Of a DNA stretch of 64,000 nucleotides, positions 26,308 through 35,474 are shown one piece after another; position 1 is the first letter of the stretch, and each line of letters opens with the position of its first letter. Below the pieces are notes generated by a model. It did not search any database. It worked only from the letters and a program-made list of their open reading frames with translations, and had not been told where the DNA came from. The stretch is from Glandiceps talaboti. Lineage: Eukaryota > Hemichordata > Enteropneusta > Spengelidae. The translations under genes and the position numbers were made by a program. The stretch spans positions 2,254,501 to 2,318,500 of the forward strand of contig NC_135554.1 of NCBI RefSeq assembly GCF_964340395.1, read 5' to 3'.

Positions 26308-26385
<78 letters not shown>

Positions 26386-27453
26386 GATAGATAGACAGAC
26401 AGACAGACATACACCGCACCATGCCTATGGTACGATTGAACCTTATCAGTTCAGTTGTGCTAAAAAGGGATAACTCACTTTTAATCTCCATAATAATATA
26501 TTTCTGTATTTTGATCAAATTATTTCAAAAAATGTACAAGGTGTTTGGCCAAAAATACCAACTTAGCTAGATCAATTAAATCTATGGTATGAAGGTTCTT
26601 TGTAGCAGCCTTTGAGCAGATATTATGTGGATTTCATACCCTGGTCGTTCTATGTCATGACAACCAACTCTGTCATTCGTTCTTAGCAGTGCTAAAAATA
26701 ACAATCAAACCATTCAAAAATAGTGCCGATGGCATTGTAGCATAACTGTACATTTTTAAAAAAATGTTTACCAACATGTTGATCCATGCTAGGTATAGGT
26801 GTTCATTTGCTGAATGATTATCCAGTTGCCTTGTTGTTATCTTTGCAATATAAATTTGGTTGTTGATATCGGCATGGTCTTTTTCGCTAGGCACATTTAC
26901 ACACATTTTTGAATGTTTATTCACTTGTCTATTAATCACTGTTTTTATCTTTGTGAAACACACCATAGTTTGGCTGTTGCTATGGGTTTGGTCATGGCAC
27001 CTTTTGAGACAAATTTTTCACCAAAATTCACATTTTTGCATCTAATTTGCATATTGCTGATGAGCTCATTATATGGTTAATATTATATTACCTGCAAACC
27101 CTCAAATGTATCCCCATTAAAAGTCAGCCCAATCTGCTCAGTAGTTTTGGAATTATAGATTTTCAACAAAAAAGACATATTTTTATCCCAAATTTGCATA
27201 TCCCTGATGGGATCATCATGTCATAAACAGTTCTTAAACTAAACACCCCAAAGAACATTCCCACCAACTTTCTGGCCAATCTGCCCAGTAGTTTTGGAGT
27301 TTAAGTTTTTTGACCAAAATTCATATTTTTTGACCTAAAACACACATTGCTGATGCAATCATTTTCATTTGAACGATTTCCCATCTACAAGCCCTAAATA
27401 ATGTCCCCATCAAATGCCAAGGCAATCAGTCTGGCATTTTTTGACTTTAAGTC

Positions 27454-27513
<60 letters not shown>

Positions 27514-29271
27514 TTCACCATGCCTATAGCACTACTGAACCTCGGTTCATTTCTGCTAAAAATGACATTATTGTTGATACTTTTTATATATAATACTTGA
27601 GGAGGTATAATTATATAATTTCCAATAATATTCTTCACTTTATATAGCCAGAAAATACTCATGACTAACAGTTTGTTAGTACTTTAATAGTGAGATGTAG
27701 TGTACAAGCAAGCAGTTGCTCAGTTCAAAGTTCAAGCAAGGTGTTGATAAGTTCAAAGTTTAAGCAAGCAGTTGATAAATTCAAAAATCAAGCGAGCAGT
27801 TGATAAGTTCAAAGATCAAGCAAGTAGTTGATAAGTTCAAACAAGCAGTTGATAAGTTCAAAGTTCAAGCAAGCAGTTGATAATTTCAAGCAAGTGAGCA
27901 TAGAAATCAGTGGCTACGTACCTCATACAATATGTAACCTGAGAGTGCCACCATACAAACATTATAAACTAACATAATATTTTTAATGTCATATGGTTCT
28001 TTAATTTTCATCCACTTAGGGCCAAGCCATACAAAAAGTAAATATGACATGATGATTATCCAGACAGGTGTAGGGTCTGACATCAGAGGATAGACATCAA
28101 GTCTAGGATCTGTAACAAAACAAAAAGAATTTAAAGGGCTATGTTTCAATCCCATCTAATAGAGTAGAGCCATACGGATTATGTGGGATCTATTGTTTCA
28201 ATCCCATCTAATAGAGTAGAGCCATACGGATTATGTGGGATCTATTGTTTCAATCCCATCTAATAGAGTAGAGCCATACGGATTATGTGGGATCTATTGT
28301 TTCAATCCCATCTAATAGAGTAGAGCCATACGGATTATGTGGGATCTATTGTTTCAATCCCATCTAATAGAGTAGAGCCATACGGATTATGTGGGATCTA
28401 TTGTTTCAATCCCATCTAATAGAGTAGAGCCATACGGATTATGTGGGATCTATTGTTTCAATCCCATCTAATAGAGTGGAGCCATACGGATTATGTGGGA
28501 TCTATTGTTTCAATCCCATCTAATAGAGTAGAGCCATACGGATTATGTGGGATCTATTGTTTCAATCCCATCTAATAGAGTAGAGCCATACGGATTATGT
28601 GGGATCTATTGTTCTGGACCAACTATTTCCTATAGTCTGCCAGACAACCTTTTCACATTGACATTTTTATATATATAATCCCATGAAATCAATGTTAGTT
28701 GTACATCATAATGCTCCACGTATGATTCTGCAGACTAATATACAAAGATGAGCCACAGGTGATTATTTGTATTTCATGGGATTATATATTTATCACATAC
28801 ATGACATCCATATAATTTTTTCTATAATTTTGAATTGAATTTCACTAATACAGTACTGTATTCTCCATGGCAAATTACATAACCGAATTCATCACCTTTC
28901 GCAAGGTCAGAAATAGCACCAATGGCATTTTGGCACAAATGTATTTGGATGCGGTCTTGTTGCTAGGCATATTTGGTTACATTTTTCGAATCGTTAATCA
29001 CTTACCTACTAATCCCAGGTTTCATCTTTGCATCGTCATTTGGCTGTTGTTATGGGCATGGTCTTGTTGCTAGGCATATTTGCAAACATTTGTAAAATTT
29101 TTATTCACTTACATACCTACCCATCCTTGTTCTTATCTTTGCAATATGCATAATCATTTCACTGTTGCTAAGGGCATGGTCATGGTTGCTAATCAAACCT
29201 ATACCCAGGAAGAACTCACCAGCATGTTTCATAGTCTCCTTGTACCATCCTATCATATCCATGATTACCAT
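18093..29271 (-). CDS. ELOVL1/7-type very-long-chain fatty-acid elongase (seven exons)
   Basis: Exons in transcription order are 29271-29220, 28109-27922, 25107-25027, 23497-23441, 20915-20810, 18845-18709 and 18323-18093. They total 852 nt and encode 283 residues, a normal length for the family. The enzyme is a multi-pass ER membrane 3-ketoacyl-CoA synthase that condenses malonyl-CoA with acyl-CoA. Key motifs are the HVFHH histidine box at residues 142-146, [17 protein letters not shown] before it, [13 protein letters not shown] after it, and [14 protein letters not shown]. The words [30 protein letters not shown] and ALRM.R.CWL fit vertebrate ELOVL7/ELOVL1 better than ELOVL4. The protein ends KKTK, a dilysine KKXX ER-retrieval signal. 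The start is the first ATG of a short exon; a good acceptor at 29302-29303 suggests a further 5' exon, and the frame is open up to it. Confidence 0.94.
18549..18715 (-). repeat. Minisatellite made of the exon 6 splice donor, seven copies
   Basis: On the gene strand each unit contains ATGCAAATT|GTAAGTATAT, that is, the last nine coding bases of exon 6 followed by a strong 5' splice site. The copy at 18703-18715 is the real exon end. Six more follow downstream in the intron (donors near 18677, 18651, 18625, 18602, 18576 and 18549), spaced 23-27 bp apart. Retaining intron past the first donor would read GTA AGT ATA TGA, an immediate stop. Confidence 0.9.
18709..18845 (-). CDS. ELOVL1/7-like exon 6
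   Basis: Acceptor CTTTCAG|GTGG and donor ATT|GTAAGTATA. With the split Gly codon it reads [20 protein letters not shown] then [20 protein letters not shown], holding the conserved N(S)xxH..MY.YYG motif. The donor end is the seed of the splice-site minisatellite. Confidence 0.94.
18920..20745. repeat. Dispersed repeats in ELOVL1/7-like intron 5 (families B and A)
   Basis: 18920-19560 contains fragments of the ATGGCTGCCATT-type family B and plain AT-rich sequence. From about 19735 to 20745 the sequence follows family A: GCGCCAATGG.ATTGTAGCAC, TGGCTGTTGCTATGGGCATG, TTTCAGACCAATCTGC, and the terminal CACCATGCCTATAGCAC. Order and orientation match the other + oriented family A copies in this window. 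Confidence 0.7.
20810..20915 (-). CDS. ELOVL1/7-like exon 5 (histidine box)
   Basis: Encodes [20 protein letters not shown] and then [15 protein letters not shown] plus the first base of Gly; donor G|GTAAGT. The histidine box HVFHH is the iron-liganding or catalytic signature of the family. The acceptor TTACCAG|GTATT has a second copy 29 bp upstream. Confidence 0.95.
20916..20973 (-). repeat. Tandem duplication of the exon 5 acceptor, 29 bp
   Basis: TACTTACCAGGTATTTTTT occurs twice, with the AG positions 29 bp apart (exon starts at 20915 or 20944). The duplication includes the first bases of exon 5. Use of the upstream AG would add 29 nt and shift the frame, so the exon-proximal site must be the productive one. 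The pyrimidine tract is poor. Confidence 0.85.
21166..21335. repeat. 34-bp repeat, about 5 copies, in ELOVL1/7-like intron 4
   Basis: The unit is TACTACAAATATGGCTGCCA plus TTGAGTAAAATGTT. It seems to be a local amplification of a word (ACAAATATGGCTGCCATT) that belongs to dispersed family B. Confidence 0.88.
21640..22262. repeat. Dispersed repeat family B, copy 1
   Basis: Shares ordered landmarks with 32430-32945: AGTTATGCAGTAAAT-type word, CACCAAACATAATACTTG, TTCCTTTCTTCAATATTACT, TTTAAAAGAAACTG, CATATGTCCCA.ATGATAT and GAAATGA.GTATTA.GGA. No terminal repeats or frames were recognised. The copy ends near a (G)20 run at 22278. Confidence 0.7.
23100..23400. repeat. 38-bp tandem repeat with higher-order block, about 8 copies
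   Basis: The unit is ACAATCATCTATACACAATG plus GTAGACAATTATTGGGAA. Shortened units (AGGAAACAAGACAATGG) recur at regular places, so a block of about three units is itself duplicated (23124-23250 and 23262-23398). Confidence 0.88.
23441..23497 (-). CDS. ELOVL1/7-like exon 4 (57 nt)
   Basis: Acceptor CTTTTCAG|ATGG and donor ACA|GTGAGT. It encodes 19 residues, [19 protein letters not shown]. The ELOVL4-like gene reads the matching segment and the next exon as one piece, so this gene has an extra intron between LDT and VFF. Confidence 0.92.
23696..24831. repeat. 29-bp minisatellite, about 39 copies, in ELOVL1/7-like intron 3
   Basis: The unit is ACATATATGAATGCAATGTA plus ATATAGTCC, with GTCAAC, ATAATGTCC, CACATATG and GTGATG variants. 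Three units span 87 nt, so the reverse strand reads as a 29-residue protein repeat ([20 protein letters not shown]); this is an artefact. The array starts 199 bp from exon 4. Confidence 0.95.
24832..24924. repeat. (AATGT)n pentanucleotide run
   Basis: About 17 copies of AATGT, directly continuing the 29-bp array. ATGTAATGTAAT is already inside the 29-bp unit, so this run probably grew from the array edge by slippage. Confidence 0.93.
25027..25107 (-). CDS. ELOVL1/7-like exon 3 (81 nt)
   Basis: Acceptor TTTCCAG|TTC and donor AGG|GTAAGT. Encodes 27 residues, [20 protein letters not shown] then DSPKALR. It matches EFVMSGWGIGYSFRCDIVDY in human ELOVL7, including GY.C..VDYS, and has the same length as the ELOVL4-like exon 3. 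Confidence 0.94.
25501..26095. repeat. 42-bp minisatellite, about 14 copies, in ELOVL1/7-like intron 2
   Basis: The unit is GATTGTAGAATTGAGGATCA plus GAATAGAACTGTGTAATACAGT. GACTGTAG and GATTGTAG copies alternate for several units, which shows a two-unit higher-order step. Some copies have an extra T (AATTTGAGG). The 14-codon period gives a false [14 protein letters not shown] repeat protein. Confidence 0.95.
26097..26470 (+). repeat. Dispersed repeat family A copy with (AC)n
   Basis: Starts with CCAACCAAATTTCAGACTGG, includes a (CA)n run of about 70 bp (26310-26380) and CAGA repeats, and ends CACCATGCCTATGGTACGAT ... GTTCAGTTGTGCTAA, the shared 3' end of the family. Confidence 0.8.
26700..27557 (+). 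repeat. Dispersed repeat family A, long copy
   Basis: Begins with the 5' landmarks AATAGTGCCGATGGCATTGT and CATGCTAGGTATAGGTGTTC, runs through GCTGTTGCTATGGG, TCTGCCCAGTAGTTTTGGAG and TCTACAAGCCCTAAATAATG, then (CA)n at 27457-27511 and ends CACCATGCCTATAGCACTAC, TGAACCTCGGTTCA and TGCTAA. It is one of the most complete copies here. Confidence 0.8.
27705..27895. repeat. 28-bp degenerate tandem repeat, about 7 copies
   Basis: The unit is TTCAAAGTTCAAGCAAGCAG plus TTGATAAG with frequent deletions. It lies just downstream (gene sense) of exon 2 of the ELOVL1/7-like gene. Confidence 0.85.
27922..28109 (-). CDS. ELOVL1/7-like exon 2 (188 nt)
   Basis: Acceptor TTGTTACAG|ATCC and donor GAG|GTACGT. 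With the split Asp codon it reads [20 protein letters not shown] then [20 protein letters not shown], ending GYILYE. DPR..V.PLM..P and LGPK.M....P are diagnostic of the ELOVL1/4/7 group. It has the same length and phases as the ELOVL4-like exon 2. Confidence 0.95.
28145..28612. repeat. 52-bp minisatellite, 9 nearly identical copies
   Basis: The unit is TTTCAATCCCATCTAATAGA, GTAGAGCCATACGGATTATG and TGGGATCTATTG. Only one copy differs (GTGGAG at about 28478). Each unit has ATCCCA and TGGGAT facing each other and could form a stem. The array begins about 35 bp upstream of the exon 2 acceptor on the gene strand. Confidence 0.97.
28671..28789. mobile_element. MITE-like element, 119 bp, 19-bp perfect terminal inverted repeats
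   Basis: ATATATAATCCCATGAAAT at 28671-28689 is exactly mirrored by ATTTCATGGGATTATATAT at 28771-28789. The interior has no frame. A TA-type target duplication may be hidden in the AT-rich flanks. It lies in ELOVL1/7-like intron 1. Confidence 0.8.
28905..29205 (+). repeat. Dispersed repeat family A, 5' part only
   Basis: Contains AATAGCACCAATGGCATTTT, GTCTTGTTGCTAGGCATATT twice, and AAGGGCATGGTCATGGTTGC. It stops within about 15 bp of the exon 1 donor of the ELOVL1/7-like gene and is antisense to that gene. Confidence 0.7.
29220..29271 (-). CDS. ELOVL1/7-like exon 1 (first coding exon)
   Basis: Encodes [17 protein letters not shown] plus the first base of Asp; donor CTG|GTGAGT. The junction KHA-DPRLD aligns with KDADPRVED of ELOVL7, which confirms the join. 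Alternative starts at Met4 or Met6 cannot be excluded. On the gene strand TTTTAACAG|ATTTG just upstream looks like an acceptor, so a 5' untranslated exon is likely. Confidence 0.85.
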
Positions 29272-29554
29272 GATTGCAGGTGTTAAAGTTCTTGATACAA
29301 ATCTGTTAAAATAAATAATATACAATATTTGGTTCACTTGTATCTTGTACTGAAAATACAAGGTACATATTCAAGGATCCATGTGATCTAAAGAGTCCAT
29401 TTCTCCAAAATACAAGGTACATATTGTGGTGATCCATGGTGATCTAAAGAGCCCATTTCTCCCAAGTAATTTCTGCCACATATTTATCATGGTTTCATTC
29501 ATCTGATTGTTATAGTCCTACAATTTGCTAAGGAGAGTTACAGGCTTTAAAAAA

Positions 29555-30075
29555 AACCCATGCCAATAGCATTGTAGCACAACTGTATTTGGCTGTTGCT
29601 ATGGACATGGTCTTGTTGCTAGGGGTATTTGCATACATTTTTTTGAATCTTTAGTCACTTGCCTACCCATCCCTGTTGTTATCTTTGTAACATGAATTGT
29701 TATTTCATTATTGCTAAGGGCATGGTCATGGTCATGGTTGCAAGGGCCAATTGTGTTGAAATGTTTTCAAAAGTAACTGCGGAACAATACCCCCAGAAAA
29801 TACCCACAAAGTTTCAACCCATCCACCATGCAGTTTCAAGATATGCTTTAGACCAAAATTGAGACTTTTAGACCTAATTTGCATATCTATAATGGGATCA
29901 TCACATTATGAATACAGTTTCATCTACACATTCCAAGATGCATCCCCATTACATTTCGGCCCAATCTGCTTAGTAGTTTTGGATTTATAGATTTTTTAAC
30001 CAAAAACACACATTTTTAGCCCTAATTTGCATATCAATGATAGGATCATCATGTCATGAACATTTCTTAATCTAA
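29555..30075 (+). repeat. Dispersed repeat family A, interrupted copy (left half)
   Basis: Runs from CCAATAGCATTGTAGCACAA through CACATTCCAAGATGCATCCC to CATTTCTTAATCTAAACA. At that point it is interrupted by the LINE fragment and resumes at about 30810 with AGAATGTTCACACCAAATTT. Confidence 0.75.
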
Positions 30076-30810
30076 ACAAGAGGAACACACCATTAATATT
30101 CAATTTTTGAATGCGTCTTATAGCCTATACCAGTGTAAAACCAAAATTATCACTCCAAAGCTCATATCTAATTACTTCATTTCACCTCGTTCACAGATTT
30201 ATTTTGTTGTTGCTTGGGAAGCCATTTACCAGTTACCATTTAGACTAACCCTGGACACAAAACTAAGAAATTTTCAATGGAAACTTTCACACAATATTCT
30301 TATGGCGAATGCCAAGTTGTACAAAATGTTCCCACCAAGAGTGGCCTCTGCAGCCTGTACATTTGGGGTCTGGAAGAAGAAACTATTCTTCACTTATTTT
30401 ATAACTGTGGATTGATAAAAACATTTCGGCAAAATTTCTTTGAATTAAAATTGGGGCAAACATTTCCAGGTGCGAACTGTGGTTTCAGCATAACAACTTC
30501 TTTTGAGGAATACATTGTTGCCAACTCTTTTAAATTTCCTTCTGTTAGCAGCTAAGAGATATATTTATGTGAGTGGTTGTAATGGGAAATTACCCGATTT
30601 TGTACACAGAACACAAAAAACTGAGTTTTTTATTGTGAACTGTAAGACCAAACTCGACAAGCACTTTAAAAAATGGTGTGACTTTCTTAAAAAACTTGGT
30701 CGAAATGATTTGTAGTGAATTGTAATCTTTTCTTGAATGACTTTCCAGCTTTTGTATTTCTTCTTTGTTATTCAACTTCTGACTGTAATAAAAATCTTGT
30801 TAAATACAAA
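30076..30810 (+). pseudogene. 5'-truncated LINE (non-LTR retrotransposon) 3' end, frameshifted
   Basis: Three overlapping frames carry the C-terminal end of a LINE ORF2. About 30180-30360 encodes LPFRLTLDTKLRNFQWKLSH..LM; the second frame (about 30361-30510) carries GLEEETILHLFYNCGL; the third (about 30503-30718) reads LLLAAKRYIYVSGCNGKLPD...KW. This order (FQWK..HNIL, a C-x2-C-like EEE..HLF..C zinc-knuckle region, then LLLAKRYIY and a KKW end) is typical of the zf-RVT region of animal LINEs. At least two frameshifts kill it; the first Cys pair is also damaged at CTF-GV. The 3' end is AAATACAAAAAAAG. It is inserted into a family A repeat. Confidence 0.8.
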
Positions 30811-31534
30811 AAAAGAATGTTCACACCAAATTTCAGACCAATCTGCCCAGTAGTTTTGGAGTTCAAGTTTTTTGACCAAAAATCATATTTCTTGACCCAA
30901 AATGCCCATCTCTGATGCAATCATTTTCATTTGAACAATTTCCCATCTACACGCCCTAAGTAATGTCCCAAGCAAATACCAAGGTGGTGGGTCAAGCATT
31001 TTTTTTACTTTAAACATGCAACTGATGGCACCTGGGACCCTATTTTTGCATGACTGACTGTATGTTTGGAGGTGGAGAACTTGTGATGACTCACTGGCAA
31101 ATAATCACAAAAAATATAAACATTCCCTATCTGGGTTGTTCACATGCAAATACTGCATATTAGAATAATCCTGAATGACACACAATCTAAGCAGCTGTTT
31201 GCAGGGGAATTTGTCTCATTTGGAAAGGTTTTTTCATTCTATGAAACAAACAGACTGATTTTCAACTAATTTGTGTATCAAGTTACCATCCTACACCATT
31301 CACAAACAATTTGTACATGATATATTGACCTGTGTGTTCTCGGAGCACAGAAAAAATGCTGAAAACAAGACCCAGAAGCTAGTGCTCTGTACAGCAGTTT
31401 GAATTTCCGGCATTTGCATAAATTAGCCATAATCCTCTTTATATAGGGCAGTTCTGTCTTTAAGTCGTTTACATACACATGACACACATACACGACATAC
31501 ATACACATACACACACATCCGCATGCACGCATGC

Positions 31535-31569
<35 letters not shown>

Positions 31570-31625
31570 TTTCTCCATGGCTATACCACTACTGAACCAC
31601 AGTTCAGTTGTGCTAACAAAAACAT
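30811..31625 (+). repeat. Dispersed repeat family A, right half and a second tail
   Basis: 30811-31020 continues the interrupted copy (AATCTGCCCAGTAGTTTTGG, CACGCCCTAAGTAATGTCCC). 31440-31625 is a family A tail: TAAGTCGTTTACATACACAT, (CA)n, CTCCATGGCTATACCACTAC, GAACCACAGTTC and TGTGCTAA. About 31020-31440 between them is unassigned. Confidence 0.7.
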
Positions 31626-32429
31626 CACAGAATCAGGCATTTTTAATGTTATGTGGTTGTACTTAGATTTTCAAAATAATTTTTCATGAAAACTTTTCAC
31701 TGAGGTAGATATTGTTATCAAAATGACAGTAAAGGCAGCAAATGAAGAGCTCACAACGCCTGTTGACCTGAACAGGCAATTTGTTACTTGCAAGTACATG
31801 TAGTAAGAACCCTTGTTCGTGGTACAAGAACATATCTTCAGAATTATTGAAGAAAAATTCTTTGTATTTAGTTTTGTATACAACATCTGACGTTCAAAAT
31901 ATAAATTTTCACTGGTGAAGCTAAGTTTTATTTAGACCATCGCAAAATAATGAATTGAACTACAAATTCACATATCATTATGCTTTTAACAGAGATTATA
32001 ATGTACTAAGTCAGGTCATTTATCTCAGTAATTTGATTTGATGGTAGTGTTTTGTATTGTTTTGGCATTTGTGAACAGCATACACCTTTGACAAGACTCT
32101 TAAAACTTGAGGTGCTGTTACCATACACATACCCAGTATATCTAGAAATTTTAAAAAACATTATGTTTCCTTAGAAAATGCACATGTGTTTTATTCGTTT
32201 CATGTGTGTTACAATTCATGTCATCGACTCTCAAATGCCATGAGCAAGGAAATATTTTCGTACTCTTTTTTCATGTGTTATGGCTAAATTTCAAAAAAAT
32301 TCACATAAAGTGGTGATTTTGGTCACCATGGCAAGTGATGTTCCTAGAATGACTAATTCTTTTGAACCCTCCAGCTTAATTAATAGCCGTAGCTAGATGA
32401 TTTTTTGACAAAAACATATTATTTTACAC

Positions 32430-32945
32430 TTAGCCACTTGTTAGACACTTTAATGGAGTCTCTATGTATGTACTTTTTGAGTTATGCAGTAAATGATGAT
32501 TTTTTTAACCTACAATATTGCTGTCATTCAGTAAAAGTGATATCAGCACCAAACATAATACTTGGGTACAATTCCTTTCTTCAATATTACTTGTAAACAC
32601 GATTTAAAAGAAACTGACTATATGTAAATACTACAATAAGTCTGTGATAGACAGGAATTGGCTTGAATGTGACAATTGACTGCAGGTCAAGGTCTCAAAT
32701 GCTAGCTTGCAACTGATATGGGGTAGGCACTTGAATGTAGTCTATGTATTGAGTTATGCAGTAAATATTGATTTTTAACTAAAAATATGCTACCAGTTGG
32801 TCAAATTTGCATATATCAAAAAATAAAATTATGTGCATATGTCCCATATGATATGTCACCTTTGTGCCAGGTTTTAAAGAAATTGGATATTGAATGTCTG
32901 AGAAATGATGTATTACGGACACATGGACGCAATTATGCAAATGAT
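32430..32945. repeat. Dispersed repeat family B, copy 2
   Basis: Same ordered landmarks as 21640-22262 (GAGTTATGCAGTAAATGATG, GCACCAAACATAATACTTGG, GCATATGTCCCATATGATAT, GAAATGATGTATTACGGACA) in the same orientation. A family A tail fragment follows at about 33290-33440. Confidence 0.7.
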
Positions 32946-34595
32946 TTGCCCAAAGACAAGCTACATTAAGAAAATGTTGAATATGTAAACACCAAATTAT
33001 GTGAGAATTAAATCAGGTATTCTTAAGATATAGGTTAATTACAAAAAATACTGTCAGGCTCAATGTGCACAACTGAAATCCAATGTCTGAGAAACAAACT
33101 TCAAACATGAAAACACCCTTCCAGGATAATGGAATATCCCATGGACTTTAGTCAAGTAATTATGTAACATTATATAACCATACTTTATGGACTTCGGCTC
33201 TAAAAGACCTACTATCTCGATAGAAAATCACTCTTTTCGATGTAACTTGAAAACAACTGATCAGATCACTGTCATTGAACAATTTTTCATCTGGACACCA
33301 AAGTAATGTCTCCACCAAATCTCAAGGCAATTGGTCAGGTAGTTATTGACTCTAAATTGGTAACACACACGCTCACAACCACACATTTTGTGATGCCTAT
33401 AGCCCTAGCGAATTACTTTCGTCTTAAGTTGTGCTAAACATCACTAATTATGCTCAATTAAAAAACTACATCAACAAGTTTTGAATTATACAGGAGCTTT
33501 GTTAACAATGTATACCCAAATCATGTGAGATTTGAAGCATACATTCCACAGATATTTCTACAGAATTTTAATTAGGCAAATTGGCTACATCATCACAAGG
33601 TTTGTAGGACGTGCTTTAATTGTTATTATCATTCATATACACTAATTAAATCATACCAGAGATGAAGAATGCTTAATTCCTAAAATTGTTAATTATGTAA
33701 ATACCTCACTTTGGGGATGTCTCCCAAAATCTACCCAAGTTCTTCCTTTTTTCATAAGAATGAAGTACCAATTTTTATTAAATTGACTAAGGTTTTTTTT
33801 ATAGAGAAAATGTGATAGAGACAAAGACAAAGAGACAGAGACAAGAAACAAAGCGGCAGACATTAAATTGCTATTTCATTATGGTTACCTCCCTAATAGA
33901 AGAGTTAAAATGCACAACCATACCTAAATGGATAGCAAATAACAATTTACAATTGACAGTGCACAGATGTAAACTGTACACCTTTAGTCTGGGCTAAGCC
34001 TCCAGATTTTTGTTCCTACACACATTAATTATCGACATGCAAAATCATTAGCTATACTAATAGCTATCACAATGATATACTCCTTAATTGGCAAATTAAT
34101 CATACCAAACTACATTAAAATTTAAAAATGTGAAAAGAAATATTAAAGCTAATAGCTATGTCAACAACCTGTAAAGGCTATGTATGCTTTTGTTAAGGTT
34201 GATGTATGCAGGGTTTTACATGACACAATATATTGCGTCTTTTACGCATTATTATGGCCTCGTGACCCTCATAAAAATTAGGAGCGCATCCTGACGCAAG
34301 AATTTTGGCGCAAGATATAATACCCCCCCCCCCGTTTGAAGTGATTGCATTCACCAGCATTAGATTCTGATTACCCCCCGACCTGAAATGAAAAGTTCCG
34401 GAACTTCATTATTTATACATCAGGACGTCATCATTTGCACCAATAGCAAGATATATACTGCGTCGGTGCCTTGTTTCAATACTCGAGATTTTTGTTAATT
34501 ATTGGTAGTAGTAAGAAGTCACCGGTTTTACCGACGAATAATTGAACTTTCAACGATGGGTGGCTCAGTCGTTTTAAATGTTGTTGTCACTTGTC

Positions 34596-34815
34596 CAATC
34601 TGATTAAAATCCGATGTGTAGATAGGCTACGTTGTACTTCCATGTGTCCTTGTAATTGCGTCTTTTATATACATATTTTATCTTGCGAGTGTTACCGCCA
34701 ATCTCACCGGTAACAACCGGAAGACAAAAGACGTATGTATAAGATGCAATTACGATGAAGTAAAGGTAAATAAAAGAAACGTAGCCTATCTACACATCGT
34801 ATTTTAATCAGATTG
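34596..34815. mobile_element. Foldback/MITE-like element, 220 bp, 9-bp target duplication
   Basis: The left end CAATCTGATTAAAATCCGAT continues GTGTAGATAGGCTACGTT; the right end is its near-perfect reverse complement, finishing ATTTTAATCAGATTG. Arms extend inward with mismatches (AATTGCGTCTTTTATATACA opposite a similar word). The flanks are TCACTTGTC (34587-34595) and TTACTTGTC (34816-34824), an 8-of-9 match, as expected for a target-site duplication. Confidence 0.85.
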
Positions 34816-34829
34816 TTACTTGTCAGACC

Positions 34830-35470
34830 GTAACGTCATGGAATGCGACGTTTGTTTCAAAGCAAAATGAAAAAAATTCTTTTTCTGAAGGGTGTTCAAA
34901 TTACAGAAACTTGACTCTTACACGAAATAAAGACTCTAGAAGTCACATAAACAGTGTTTGTTTGTTGTCCATGAAGTTGGACTTTACTACAGACCGTCAG
35001 GTAACAAACGAGAGGAAATCGCAAGAGATGAGTGACAATGTAATATCATAGTCATACGCAACTCAACTGCAAACTGTTAACATGTTTACGTTATGATATA
35101 ATGACTAAACAAGATCTCCCTTGTGATCATGATGTATAAATACCAATTTCATGCATGTTCAAAGTTTGAATGGTTTAGACACTGACTATTACAAACAGCC
35201 CCAGATTGTCAGGGAGTTCAAGGAATGCATTGAACAGGTACTTTCAAAATCTCTCGAACAATAAAAATGTAAATGTATGGTATAACAAAGTTCCTATCTC
35301 ATGGGTGAATAAAGACTGGGATTACACTTAATTATTTATATTTTCATTTGCCTTCTCAATTTCATTCAAATCAATTTAATTCTGTTCTGGCTTATTTCAA
35401 TCGCTCCATTGTACTATTTCCCCATCTTACAGACATTAATTGCTTGGTTTTCTGAATGACCCCCAAATTT
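34830..35470. other. Unassigned spacer
   Basis: No recognisable exon, repeat or RNA gene. An AATAAA-rich stretch is present near 34926 and 35260 but without an upstream gene. Confidence 0.4.
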
Positions 35471-35474
35471 TCAG

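Larger units (their letters stand above)
29285..35470. other. Spacer between the two elongase genes, left part
   Basis: Filled mainly with dispersed repeat fragments, a LINE remnant and one foldback element, listed separately. The direct repeat ACAAGGTACATATT...GATCCATG.TGATCTAAAGAG at about 29359-29395 and 29409-29450 is a short local duplication. I found no further exon in it. Confidence 0.5.

Noticed and set aside
28145-28612. CRISPR-like array (TTTCAATCCCATC repeats at regular spacing)
   Set aside because: The parts between repeats are identical, not variable spacers; there are no cas genes and the DNA is eukaryotic. It is a plain minisatellite.
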